From an uncultured Prevotellaceae bacterium (GTDB lineage: Bacteria; Bacteroidota; Bacteroidia; Bacteroidales; Bacteroidaceae): a stretch of DNA of 64,000 bases. Positions 38,980-47,308 of the stretch are shown piece by piece. Made by a program: the position numbers and the translations under genes. Location: assembly GCA_902776475.1 (NCBI GenBank), contig CACYQD010000014.1, forward strand, positions 1 through 64,000, given 5' to 3'. The stretch's first letter is position 1. The number at the start of each line of letters is the position of its first letter. A model generated the notes under the pieces. It was not told where the DNA came from, searched no databases, and saw only the letters and a program-made list of their open reading frames with translations.

Positions 38980-41562
38980 ATGTATAGAAATCTTTTCATG
39001 ACCGTCCTGCTGGCCATCGGTGTCTCTCTCAGCGCCTCCGGTCAGACTTATCCCTATCAGAACCCCAACCTCAGTGCGCAGGAGCGCGCCAAGGACCTGT
39101 GCAGCCGACTGACCTTGGAGGAGAAGGCACAGCTGATGCTCGATGAAAGTCCGGCCATCCCCCGTCTGGGAATCCGGAAATTCTTCTGGTGGAGCGAGGC
39201 CTTGCATGGTGCCGCCAATATGGGCAATGTGACCGTATTCCCCGAACCGGTGGGAATGGCTTCCTCTTTCAACCCCGACCTGCTCTATCAGGTGTTTGAC
39301 GCCACGAGCACCGAGTTTCGTGCGCAGTACAACCACCGCATGCTCAATGGCGGCGAGGATGAGAAATTCCACAGCCTGTCGGTCTGGACCCCCAATGTCA
39401 ACATCTTCCGTGACCCGAGATGGGGCCGGGGACAGGAGACCTACGGCGAGGATCCCTACCTCACTTCTGTCATGGGCACTCAGGTGGTCCGTGGACTGCA
39501 GGGCCCCGAGGATGCCAAATACCGCAAGCTGTGGGCCTGTGCCAAGCACTACGCCGTGCACAGCGGTCCGGAATACACCCGTCATACGGCCAATCTGGCC
39601 GATGTCTCACCCAGGGATTTCTGGGAAACCTACATGCCGGCTTTCAAGACCCTCGTAGAGGATGCAAAGGTGCGTGAGGTGATGTGCGCTTACCAACGGC
39701 TTGACGATGAGCCTTGTTGCGGCAATGCCCGTCTGTTGCAGCAGATCCTACGCGACGAGTGGGGCTTCAAATATCTCGTGGTGAGCGACTGCGGTGCCGT
39801 CAGCGACTTCTATACCAGCCACAAGAGTTCCTCCGACGCTGTCCATGCCTCTGCCAAGGCCACTGTGGCAGGCACCGACGTGGAGTGCGGCTATGGCTAC
39901 GCCTACAGGAGCATTCCCGAGGCGGTGCGCCGCGGTCTCATCTCCGAGGAGGAGGTCAACAAACATGTGATCCGTCTGCTTGAGGGCCGTTTCGACCTGG
40001 GTGAGATGGATGATCCCGCCCTCGTGGAGTGGTCGAAGATCCCTTATTCCATCATGGACTGCAAGGCCCATCGCCAGATCTCCCTCGACATGGCCCGCCA
40101 GTCGATCGTGCTCCTTCAGAACAAGGGCAATGTGCTTCCGCTGGCCAAGAACAAGGAGAAAATCGCTGTCATCGGTCCCAATGCCGACGACGAACCGCTG
40201 ATGTGGGGCAACTACAACGGCATGCCCAACCACACCGTGACCATCCTCGACGGCATCAAGACCAAGCAGAAGAAACTCACCTATCTGCGCGGCTGCGACC
40301 TCACCTATGACAAAGTGATGGACTGTCTGATGGCGACACAGTGCGCCGCCGATGGCAAAAAAGGCCTGAAGGGCACGTTCTGGAACAATACGGAGATGTC
40401 GGGCAAGCCAGTCACCACACAGTATTATACCACTCCACTGGCCGTCACCACCGCTGGCATGCATGTCTTTGCACCCGGTGTGAGAATCGAGGATTTCTCC
40501 GCCAAGTATGAGACGGTGTTCACCCCGAAGGAGTCTGGCGAATATGTGGTCAACGTGGAAGGCTGCGGACATTTCGAACTCTATATCAATGGTGAGCAGA
40601 AAGTCAGGCAGCACACCTGGCGCACCACGCCCACTCGTACGGTCATCCAGGCAGAGAAAGGCAAGAACTACAACATCGAGGTGCGCTTCCAGTATGTGAA
40701 GACGTGGAACGCGAACATGAAGATCAATGTGGCCAAGGAACTTCCCATCGACTATGATGCCCTCATCAGTCAGTTGAAGGGCATCGACAAGGTCATCTTC
40801 GTCGGCGGCATCTCCGCCGGACTGGAGGGTGAGGAGATGCCTGTCGAGATCGATGGTTTCAAAGGCGGCGACCGCACGCATATCGAACTCCCCTTGGTGC
40901 AGCGCAATTTCCTGAAGGCACTCAAGAAAGCCGGAAAGACCGTCGTCTATGTCAACTGCTCCGGATCCGCCATCGCCCTGAAGCCCGAAACGGAGACCTG
41001 CGACGCCATCGTGCAGGTGTGGTATCCCGGACAGGAGGGTGGGCAGGCCGTGGCCGATGTCCTCTTCGGAGACTACAATCCGGGAGGCAAACTGCCCGTC
41101 ACTTTCTACAAATCGTCCGACCAGTTGCCTGATTTCGAGGACTATTCGATGCGTGGGCGCACATACCGCTATTTCAACGACCCGCTCTTCGCCTTCGGCT
41201 ATGGCATGAGCTACACCCAGTTCCAGATCGGAGAGGCCGTCCTGAAAAAGTCAGGCGAGAACATCCAGTTGACCGTACCGGTCACCAATGCCGGCCAACG
41301 CGACGGTTCGGAGGTGGTGCAGGTCTATCTCCGCGACCTCTCCGACCCTGAAGGCCCGATGAAGTCGCTCCGTGCTTTCAAGCGTATCCATGTGAAGGCA
41401 GGCCAGACGGCCAATGCTGAACTCACGCTGACTCCGCGCTCATTTGAGTTCTTTGACACGGAGACCAATACCATGCGCATCAAGAAAGGCCAGTTTGAAC
41501 TGTTCTATGGCAACAGTTCGCAGGACAAGGACTTGATAAAAATGACCATCACGAATCCTTGA
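38980..41562 (+). CDS. GH3 beta-xylosidase
   Basis: 860 residues with a short signal peptide (cleavage near SASGQ). The GH3 N-domain (about 25-330) has WWSEALHGAAN, WTPNVNIFRDPRWGRGQETYGEDP, the KHYAVHSGPE substrate Lys-His and nucleophile Asp270 in VVSDCGAVSDF. A GH3 C-domain is interrupted by a PA14-like insertion (about 460-580; GTFWNNTEMSGKPVTTQYYT, then YVVNVEGCGHFELYINGEQK). A C-terminal fibronectin-III-like domain ends the protein (GSEVVQVYLRDLSDPEGP). The GLHGAAN-type start and PA14 insertion are typical of Prevotella xylosidases (Xyl3 group). It removes xylose from the non-reducing ends of oligosaccharides. Its place after GH10-CE1 supports this, though a beta-glucosidase cannot be excluded by motif alone. 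Confidence 0.9.
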   Translation: MYRNLFMTVLLAIGVSLSASGQTYPYQNPNLSAQERAKDLCSRLTLEEKAQLMLDESPAIPRLGIRKFFWWSEALHGAANMGNVTVFPEPVGMASSFNPDLLYQVFDATSTEFRAQYNHRMLNGGEDEKFHSLSVWTPNVNIFRDPRWGRGQETYGEDPYLTSVMGTQVVRGLQGPEDAKYRKLWACAKHYAVHSGPEYTRHTANLADVSPRDFWETYMPAFKTLVEDAKVREVMCAYQRLDDEPCCGNARLLQQILRDEWGFKYLVVSDCGAVSDFYTSHKSSSDAVHASAKATVAGTDVECGYGYAYRSIPEAVRRGLISEEEVNKHVIRLLEGRFDLGEMDDPALVEWSKIPYSIMDCKAHRQISLDMARQSIVLLQNKGNVLPLAKNKEKIAVIGPNADDEPLMWGNYNGMPNHTVTILDGIKTKQKKLTYLRGCDLTYDKVMDCLMATQCAADGKKGLKGTFWNNTEMSGKPVTTQYYTTPLAVTTAGMHVFAPGVRIEDFSAKYETVFTPKESGEYVVNVEGCGHFELYINGEQKVRQHTWRTTPTRTVIQAEKGKNYNIEVRFQYVKTWNANMKINVAKELPIDYDALISQLKGIDKVIFVGGISAGLEGEEMPVEIDGFKGGDRTHIELPLVQRNFLKALKKAGKTVVYVNCSGSAIALKPETETCDAIVQVWYPGQEGGQAVADVLFGDYNPGGKLPVTFYKSSDQLPDFEDYSMRGRTYRYFNDPLFAFGYGMSYTQFQIGEAVLKKSGENIQLTVPVTNAGQRDGSEVVQVYLRDLSDPEGPMKSLRAFKRIHVKAGQTANAELTLTPRSFEFFDTETNTMRIKKGQFELFYGNSSQDKDLIKMTITNP

Positions 41563-41577
41563 GCTAAACAACAAAAT

Positions 41578-41609
41578 ATCACCTGGGAGACAACAGTTTC
41601 TCAGGTGAT
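41578..41609 (+). terminator. Hairpin after GH3
   Basis: ATCACCTGGGAGAC/GTTTCTCAGGTGAT, 14-bp stem with two G-T pairs and an AACA loop; the T-run is weak (TTTG). It overlaps the upstream part of the next promoter. Confidence 0.6.
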
Positions 41610-41614
41610 TTGTA

Positions 41615-41622
41615 TATCTTTG
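41615..41622 (+). promoter_or_regulatory. -7 element of the 41646 gene
   Basis: TATCTTTG followed by CAACTCC, 23 bases before the chosen ATG. It supports the start at 41646 and not 41610, which lies upstream of the element. Confidence 0.6.
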
Positions 41623-41645
41623 CAACTCCAAACAGATTTGATGGT

Positions 41646-44534
41646 ATGAAACGCTTCTTCTCCTTGCTGGGCTTCCTTCTCCTGTGCATGACCATGTCCG
41701 CTCAGGTGTTCATCGTGCGGAATTCAGCGCCTAAGAAAGACTCCGTGGATGTCAAACGCTACATCCGCCTTCATGGCAATGCTTACGACTCGTTCACCAA
41801 GGCGGCCTTGGGACCGCATGTCACCCTGATGAAGTCAGACTCCACCGTGATTGATACGACGACCTGTTTTTTGTGGACCTGGGGAACGAGCAATTCCTAC
41901 TACGAGTTTTATGTGCCGCGCAAACCAGAACGGTTCATCATCAAGGCTACCCTGGACGGATACAACGACACCTACCTCAACTATGACATGAGGGTGATCG
42001 CGCGCAATCGGGAATTTGATTTGCCGCCGCTGCTGATGAAGAAAAAGTCGGAGGATGACATCTTCCGGGAACATGACCTGGAGGGCGTGGTGGTCACCGG
42101 CACGAAGGTGAAAATCGCCTATCGCGGCGACACCATTGTCTATAATGCCTCGGCTTTCAACCTGCCCGAGGGGTCGATGCTCGACGGACTGGTCAGGGAG
42201 ATGCCCGGAGCCGAACTGAAAGACAACGGTGATATCTATGTCAATGGGAAGAAAGTGGATTTCCTGACACTCAATGGCAAGGATTTCTTCAAGGGCAACA
42301 ACAAGGTGATGCTCGACAACCTCCCTTATTACACGGTGCAGAGTGTGGAGGTCTTCGACAAGAGCAGCGAGGAAAGTCAGTGGAAGGGAGAGGAAACCGG
42401 TAAAAAAGACTATGTGATGGATGTGAAACTCAAGCGGGAGTACAACCGTGGCATCCTGGTCAATACCGAAGCGGGCATCGGTACCGATGACCGCTACATG
42501 GCACGCACCTTCGGACTGTATTACACCGACCACACCCGACTCTCTCTCTTCGGCAACACCAACAACATCAATGAGGAGCGAAAGCCTGGCGACGAGGGCG
42601 AGTGGACACCCTCCAACATGCCACAGGGTCTGCGCACCGTCAGACAGGTGGGTGTCAACCTGACGACGGAGGACAAGGACAAGAACGTGGAGGACCGGAT
42701 GGACGCCTCCGTGCAGTGGAGCGATGTCGATAATGAGACGCGCACCTCGAGTGAGCGCTTCGCCGACGATGGCAGCATCTTCAGCGGGGCACAGTCCGTC
42801 AACCGGCAGAAGGACGTGAGGGTTAACGTCAACAATATGTTGATCGTCAACAAACCATTTAAGCTCCAGTCCTACATCAGCCTGGGCTATTCCGACGGCA
42901 ACAACCGGGCCGAGAGCAGTGACTCCACGTTTCGCGGGCAGCTCATCAATATGACCAGGAACGCGTCACGCAACAACTACCGCTCGTTGACGACCAGCGG
43001 ATTTGTCAGATGGTTTAAGAAGTTGCCCTGGGGTGATAATTTCTCCATCACGACGAATGCGTCCTATTCCTCCAACAAACCGTCGGAGTCTTTCAGCATG
43101 AACAAGACCTCGTTTGTGCAAACCGGACAGACCGATTTGCGCGACTATTACACGGATAGCCATGGACATAGTTATGGCTACCAGACGGAAATGGAATACA
43201 CCATCCATCTGCTCAACGACTGGTCGATCAATCCCTCGGTCACCTATATGCAGTCCTACCAGTCGCAGCACAACATGAACTACCGTCTCGACTGGTTGGC
43301 CAATCTCGATGCCATGTCGTCGTCTAACCCCGATGTCCACGGAGGCATCCTGGATGGCAGTCACCCGCTGGGATGGTTGCCGTCCAACGACATCCTCGTC
43401 GATTTGTTGGATGCGGAAAACTCCACCGCCAACGACCATTTCGTCCGAACCTACACAGGGCAGCTCTCTGTCTATCGTGAGATCGGGAAAGACCAGGGAT
43501 GGTTTGAAATGGCCTTTCCTGTCAGCAAGAGCAATGAGTGGATGCATTATAAGCACCATACGCTCGACACCATTGCCACCCGCTCCAGCTGGATCTTCAA
43601 TCCGAGAGCCAGTTTCTATAAATGGGGCAAGAACGCCAAGATGGTGAGCTATCAGATGTCAAGTTCAGTTCCCGACATGGTTTCACTCATGCCGATGGAC
43701 AACACCACCAACCCCTTGGCTCGGCGCATCAACAACCCCAACCTGAAGAAAACCGTGACGCATAGCCTTTACGGGTATCTCATGCACAACAATGACTCTA
43801 CCTCCGCACGCATCTATACCTCGGCCAGTGCCTCGATCGTGCGCAACTCATTAGGCAGCCGCACCAGCTACAATCCGCAGACGGGTGCATATACTTTTAT
43901 GACCGACAACGTGAATGGCAATTGGAACGGCAGTGTCCAAGTGGGCTATGAACGCCCGGTGGACAAGAAAAAACTGCTCAACCTCACACTGTCCACCACG
44001 GTGACCTACAACCATAGCGTGGATTTTGACATGAACATGACGGGCCTCTCTCCGACAGAGGATTTGTCGAAGGTCAATACCACCATTGTCGGCGAGTCGA
44101 TGGCGCTGAAATACCAGAAAAACACCCTCACCCTCACCTTTGATGGCGATGTGAACTGGCGTCATTCACAAGGTTCACAGGAGAAGTTCGAGACTATCAA
44201 CGCTTGGGACTACAACTATGGTCTGTTGGCCAAATACACCATCCCCCTGTTGAAGATAGACTTGGCCACCGACATCAAGATGTTCAGCAGGCGAGGATAC
44301 AACAGCCAGATGATGAACACCGACGATCTGGTGTGGAACGCATCACTTTCCCGCTCTTTCCTGAAAGGAAAACTGACAGCCAAGGTCATGGCTTTTGATA
44401 TCCTTCATCAGTTGTCATCGACGCAATACAGCGTCAACGCACAGGGCAGGACGGAGACCTGGCGCAACTGTATCCCACGTTATGCCATGCTGACCTTGGC
44501 CTATAAGTTTCAGAAGATGCCGAAGAAAAAATAG
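41646..44534 (+). CDS. TonB-receptor-like outer-membrane barrel protein, second copy
   Basis: 962 residues from the ATG at 41646 (MKRFFSLLGFLLLCMTMSAQ signal peptide). A beta-sandwich regulatory-like domain (about 35-125) is followed by a plug-like domain starting LEGVVVTGTKVKIAYRGDTI with LDGLVREMPGAELKDNGDIY and YYTVQSVEVFDKSSEES, then a barrel with many Asn/Ser/Thr-rich strands. It is of the OMP_b-brl/TonB-receptor-like type and lacks a SusD partner. The GH3 gene ends 83 bases upstream, but a hairpin and promoter lie between, so it is probably an independent unit. The substrate is unknown; similar proteins are often annotated only as outer membrane beta-barrel family protein. Confidence 0.82.
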   Translation: MKRFFSLLGFLLLCMTMSAQVFIVRNSAPKKDSVDVKRYIRLHGNAYDSFTKAALGPHVTLMKSDSTVIDTTTCFLWTWGTSNSYYEFYVPRKPERFIIKATLDGYNDTYLNYDMRVIARNREFDLPPLLMKKKSEDDIFREHDLEGVVVTGTKVKIAYRGDTIVYNASAFNLPEGSMLDGLVREMPGAELKDNGDIYVNGKKVDFLTLNGKDFFKGNNKVMLDNLPYYTVQSVEVFDKSSEESQWKGEETGKKDYVMDVKLKREYNRGILVNTEAGIGTDDRYMARTFGLYYTDHTRLSLFGNTNNINEERKPGDEGEWTPSNMPQGLRTVRQVGVNLTTEDKDKNVEDRMDASVQWSDVDNETRTSSERFADDGSIFSGAQSVNRQKDVRVNVNNMLIVNKPFKLQSYISLGYSDGNNRAESSDSTFRGQLINMTRNASRNNYRSLTTSGFVRWFKKLPWGDNFSITTNASYSSNKPSESFSMNKTSFVQTGQTDLRDYYTDSHGHSYGYQTEMEYTIHLLNDWSINPSVTYMQSYQSQHNMNYRLDWLANLDAMSSSNPDVHGGILDGSHPLGWLPSNDILVDLLDAENSTANDHFVRTYTGQLSVYREIGKDQGWFEMAFPVSKSNEWMHYKHHTLDTIATRSSWIFNPRASFYKWGKNAKMVSYQMSSSVPDMVSLMPMDNTTNPLARRINNPNLKKTVTHSLYGYLMHNNDSTSARIYTSASASIVRNSLGSRTSYNPQTGAYTFMTDNVNGNWNGSVQVGYERPVDKKKLLNLTLSTTVTYNHSVDFDMNMTGLSPTEDLSKVNTTIVGESMALKYQKNTLTLTFDGDVNWRHSQGSQEKFETINAWDYNYGLLAKYTIPLLKIDLATDIKMFSRRGYNSQMMNTDDLVWNASLSRSFLKGKLTAKVMAFDILHQLSSTQYSVNAQGRTETWRNCIPRYAMLTLAYKFQKMPKKK

Positions 44535-44553
44535 CTAAAAAACGTGAAAATCC

Positions 44554-44583
44554 TTGGAGGTAACTGAAAAATGACTATATTTG
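44554..44583 (+). promoter_or_regulatory. Promoter of tmRNA
   Basis: TTG (44554-44556), 19 bp, TATATTTG (44576-44583). Transcription would start near 44590, leaving a precursor leader of about 100 bases before the mature tmRNA end. Confidence 0.6.
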
Positions 44584-44688
44584 CAGTCCCAAATGAAACT
44601 GTCTGTCGTTTTTCAGGCGAGAAAAGCGTGGAAATAGTCTTTGGGAGTATCACATAAGCTACTGATTTTCAGTACTATGCCACTAAAT

Positions 44689-45084
44689 GGGGTTGACTGG
44701 ATTTGACAGCAAGCTGAGATGGTACGTAAGCACGCGGAGTGACGGCTGTAAACTCCTTAATCCATTCGGTCAAAAAATTAATTGGCAACAATGAGTATGC
44801 TCTCGCTGCCTAATCGAAGTATAGTAGATTACTGGCTCAATCCCGTCACTAGGTGACAGGACGAGACGTCGCTCCAAGGATGTTGTTCCGAATCTGAGGG
44901 TTCAGCGGCGCAGGAAAATCGGGAATAGTCATGGCAAGCCCCGTTGTCGTGATGAGATTTAGGGGATAAGGCTCCAGTTGGTGGTCCAGGTCTTGCTGTA
45001 GCACGAAAATCAAAGTCTGGAATAAGCGTGTAGAAAGCGTATGGTTTCCTTGTTTGGACGCGGGTTCGATTCCCGCCAGCTCCA
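44689..45084 (+). ncRNA. ssrA: Transfer-messenger RNA (tmRNA)
   Basis: About 396 nt. The 5' end GGGGTTGACTGGATTTGACA and 3' end GGTTCGATTCCCGCCAGCTCC-A form the tRNA-like half; the acceptor stem GGGGTTG pairs with CAGCTCC, and the CCA tail is not encoded. The tag reading frame GGC AAC AAT GAG TAT GCT CTC GCT GCC TAA (about 44785-44814) encodes GNNEYALAA, ending in the YALAA degron typical of the phylum. It rescues stalled ribosomes with SmpB and marks the unfinished protein for proteolysis. A terminator follows. Confidence 0.97.
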
Positions 45085-45100
45085 CAACCCAACAAATCAT

Positions 45101-45136
45101 AAAGCCGCTAATCCTTAATGGGTTGGCGGCTTTCAT
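45101..45136 (+). terminator. tmRNA terminator
   Basis: AAAGCCGC-TAATCC...GGGTTG-GCGGCTTT hairpin followed by a short T-containing tail, 17 bases past the mature 3' end. Confidence 0.75.
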
Positions 45137-45226
45137 TGAAAGTGATATAAAAGGGGGCATGCTATTTTCTTGCGTGCCCCCTTCCCGTAATGATGAGGTA
45201 AGATTTGCTTGGCTCCATTTTTTCTA

Positions 45227-45502
45227 TCAGTCATCAAAGTCGGTGACACATCCGTTCTTGTCGAACTCTAATTCAAAGCCGTTGTTCAGCTTTACCTCGT
45301 ATGAGGTTCTATACAGGTCGTTCTTTTTCTTGGCGTATGCGATGGTGCCGCCTGGGAAATTATCTTGTACGTAGCTCTTGGCTGCCAGTGGCAGGTTGTC
45401 TGCCGGGATGACATGGTCTTCGTCGAGCACGTCCACTGCTACAGCCATGACGGCGATTGCTACACCTGCTAATGCTACGAGGATCTTTCTTGACTTTTTC
45501 AT
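45227..45502 (-). CDS. Secreted PepSY-like small protein
   Basis: 91 residues with a signal peptide (MKKSRKILVALAGVAIAVMA). One PepSY-like unit follows: VIPADNLPLAAKSYVQDNFP, then TIAYAKKKNDL, then SYEVKLNNGFELEFDKNG. This is the fold of the putative beta-lactamase-inhibitor-like PepSY family common in Bacteroidota periplasms. The function is unknown; an inhibitory or binding role is only suggested by the family name. It is downstream of, and homologous to, the two-repeat gene at 45580-46020 and probably shares its transcript. Confidence 0.75.
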   Translation of the reverse strand: MKKSRKILVALAGVAIAVMAVAVDVLDEDHVIPADNLPLAAKSYVQDNFPGGTIAYAKKKNDLYRTSYEVKLNNGFELEFDKNGCVTDFDD

Positions 45503-45579
45503 GTTGCTACTACTTTTAAAGGTTTGTTGATGGCTTTGTGATTGTAAAAATGGAGGGGTTTGCTGTCACAGGACGGATA

Positions 45580-46020
45580 TTAGTCGTCCACTCTCAACAT
45601 CTTTCCGTTCTTGTTGAATTTCAGCTCGAGGTCGTTGGAAAGCTCTATGTCGTAGCCGTAGCGCTCCTTGTCGATCTTGACGATTGTAGCACCTGGGAAG
45701 TTGCTCTTGACGTAGGTGGCGATGTTTGCCGGCACGAGATTGGCGGGAACGGCGCTGTAGTTGCAGTCTACTTTGTCCCATGTTCCGTTCTTGTCGAACT
45801 CCACCTCGGTACCGTTGCTCAGGCGGACCTCATAGGTTTTCCTGCCGTCGGAGTCGATCTTGGCGTAAGAGACGGTCTGTCCGGGGAATGTCTTCTGGAT
45901 GAAGGTCTGTGCGGCTGCTGGAAGCTGCTCTTTGGGGATGATCCTGTCACTGGCGAAAGTGGATACTGACTGCATCATCATGCACACGAGTGCTGCGAGG
46001 AAAAAAACTGACTTTTTCAT
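45580..46020 (-). CDS. Secreted protein with two PepSY-like repeats
   Basis: 146 residues with a signal peptide ending near FASDR. Two tandem PepSY-like units are visible. The first is IIPKEQLPAAAQTFIQKTFP to EVRLSNGTEVEFDKNGTWDK (about 27-85). The second is VPANLVPANIATYVKSNFPG to IELSNDLELKFNKNGKMLRV (about 90-144). Each has the LP...A...F(P)G and E-F-[DN]-K-N-G signatures. The 91-residue neighbour carries one unit, so the pair looks like duplication. It is a periplasmic protein of unknown role. The start context ATACCATTATGAAAAA is shared with the small gene at 50305-50457. Confidence 0.78.
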   Translation of the reverse strand: MKKSVFFLAALVCMMMQSVSTFASDRIIPKEQLPAAAQTFIQKTFPGQTVSYAKIDSDGRKTYEVRLSNGTEVEFDKNGTWDKVDCNYSAVPANLVPANIATYVKSNFPGATIVKIDKERYGYDIELSNDLELKFNKNGKMLRVDD

Positions 46021-46113
46021 AATGGTATTTTTTTTATTGTTATTATTATTTATTTGTTTTTGTTTTTCTTTCTTTTTTTGTCCTCAGGAGGCTTTTTGTT
46101 CCTTTCGACATTG

Positions 46114-46121
46114 CAAAGATA
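46114..46121 (-). promoter_or_regulatory. -7 element for PepSY gene pair
   Basis: TATCTTTG on the minus strand about 95 bases upstream of the 46020 start; the leader is extremely T-rich on the plus strand (A-rich in the message). No clear -33 element. Confidence 0.5.
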
Positions 46122-46377
46122 AGTCACGTTTTACCCTCATTCCTAATTTTTTTCTGTATTTCTCTTCTTGTCGTTACGACACGAGCCTGATATTGCGACA
46201 GGCAGGATGAGCCACTCCCATATCTGTCGCATCAAGGGCCATTTCCCGCATAAAAAAGTGCAGGATGTATGGCTCAGCTGTGATTATTCGACACAATGGC
46301 CAGATAGTCAAGGGTCTTGATGTATGTCATATAAAACGGCCCATTTGTATTGAATCGTTAAATAATTATGCATTTTC

Positions 46378-46408
46378 TTTGATGATTGTGAAGATATGTT
46401 TATCTTTG
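46378..46408 (+). promoter_or_regulatory. Consensus promoter of barrel gene
   Basis: TTTG (46378-46381), 19 bp, TATCTTTG (46401-46408): a perfect Bacteroidota match. The leader of about 130 bases contains no evident structure. The rest of 46021-46545 is AT-rich and holds no gene I can support. Confidence 0.75.
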
Positions 46409-46545
46409 CAGTCGAAAAAGATTGTTTTTGTAGTAGGAATGATTGTTTTTATATAAGAATGACATACGCCCGAATACAAAAGTTCCCCTTTTGGGGATTG
46501 ATTATATCATCAATAATTGATTAACCATTTAATTTTTATTGGAAG

Positions 46546-47148
46546 ATGAAAAAATTATTTTTTGTGGCCGTCATCATGATGGCATCCATCAGTGCTTTTG
46601 CACAGCATGCACCGGGTTCATTGACATTGCAACCCCGTATCGGTTTCAGCGCAGCTGACTTCAACAACACCAGTGACACCAAGGCTCGCGTAGGCTTGGT
46701 TGTTGGACCGGAATTCGAATACACCATCAGTGATCGTTTCAGCATCGCTGCAGGCCTCAACTACTCACAGCAAGGTGCAGAACTGGACAAGGCAGATGTC
46801 ACATTCAAGTTGGACTACCTTACTATACCCGTTGTGGCAAACGTTTATCTTTTTAAAGGTTTTGCACTTAAGGCTGGCGTTCAGCCAGGAGTCAATCTCT
46901 CCGCTAAAATAGATGCAAACGGCAAAAAAGTGGACATTAACGATAAAGCAGTGAAATCTTTCGATGTAGCCATCCCCTTTGGATTGTCGTATGAATTCCG
47001 TAACTTTGTGCTTGACGCACGTTACACCTTGGGTCTCACCAAGATTTTCGACGAGGATGAACTCAACAAGACGGGTGAGCATATCGACTTCGACAGCAAG
47101 AACCTCACCTTCCAACTGACTCTGGGTTACAAGTTCACCCTGTTTTAA
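46546..47148 (+). CDS. Outer-membrane beta-barrel protein (PorT-like porin family)
   Basis: 200 residues. The signal peptide MKKLFFVAVIMMASISAFAQ is followed by beta strands typical of small barrels: LTLQPRIGFSAADFN, ARVGLVVGPEFEYTIS, FSIAAGLNYSQQGAEL, LDYLTIPVVANVYLF and LKAGVQPGVNLSAKI, with the chain ending FQLTLGYKFTLF. The phrase YLTIPVVANVYLFKG...AGVQPG is characteristic of the PorT/outer-membrane-beta-barrel family of Bacteroidota. It is monocistronic, with a perfect promoter upstream and a strong terminator 57 bases after the stop. Function is unknown beyond structure. Confidence 0.82.
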   Translation: MKKLFFVAVIMMASISAFAQHAPGSLTLQPRIGFSAADFNNTSDTKARVGLVVGPEFEYTISDRFSIAAGLNYSQQGAELDKADVTFKLDYLTIPVVANVYLFKGFALKAGVQPGVNLSAKIDANGKKVDINDKAVKSFDVAIPFGLSYEFRNFVLDARYTLGLTKIFDEDELNKTGEHIDFDSKNLTFQLTLGYKFTLF

Positions 47149-47205
47149 TTGATTAGTCTGTGAGGGAATTCTGCTGAAAACCTCACATGTCATTCAACAT
47201 AAAAT

Positions 47206-47249
47206 TAGGAGGTAAACACTCATTACAGGTGTTTACCTCCTATTTTTTG
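47206..47249 (+). terminator. Terminator between convergent genes
   Basis: TAGGAGGTAAACACT/AGGTGTTTACCTCCTA, about 14-bp stem, followed by TTTTTTG on the plus strand. On the minus strand AATTTTA follows, so it may also serve the M16 gene. Confidence 0.85.
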
Positions 47250-47308
47250 TGATGGGATGATGCTCGCTTTGCCCTTTGCAGTGGCTTTCATCAGCGAGAA
47301 GTCCAGCC

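Noticed and set aside
44592-44636. 14-codon frame in the tmRNA leader
   Set aside because: Too short to support as a gene and no ribosome-binding signal; noted only under the leader finding.
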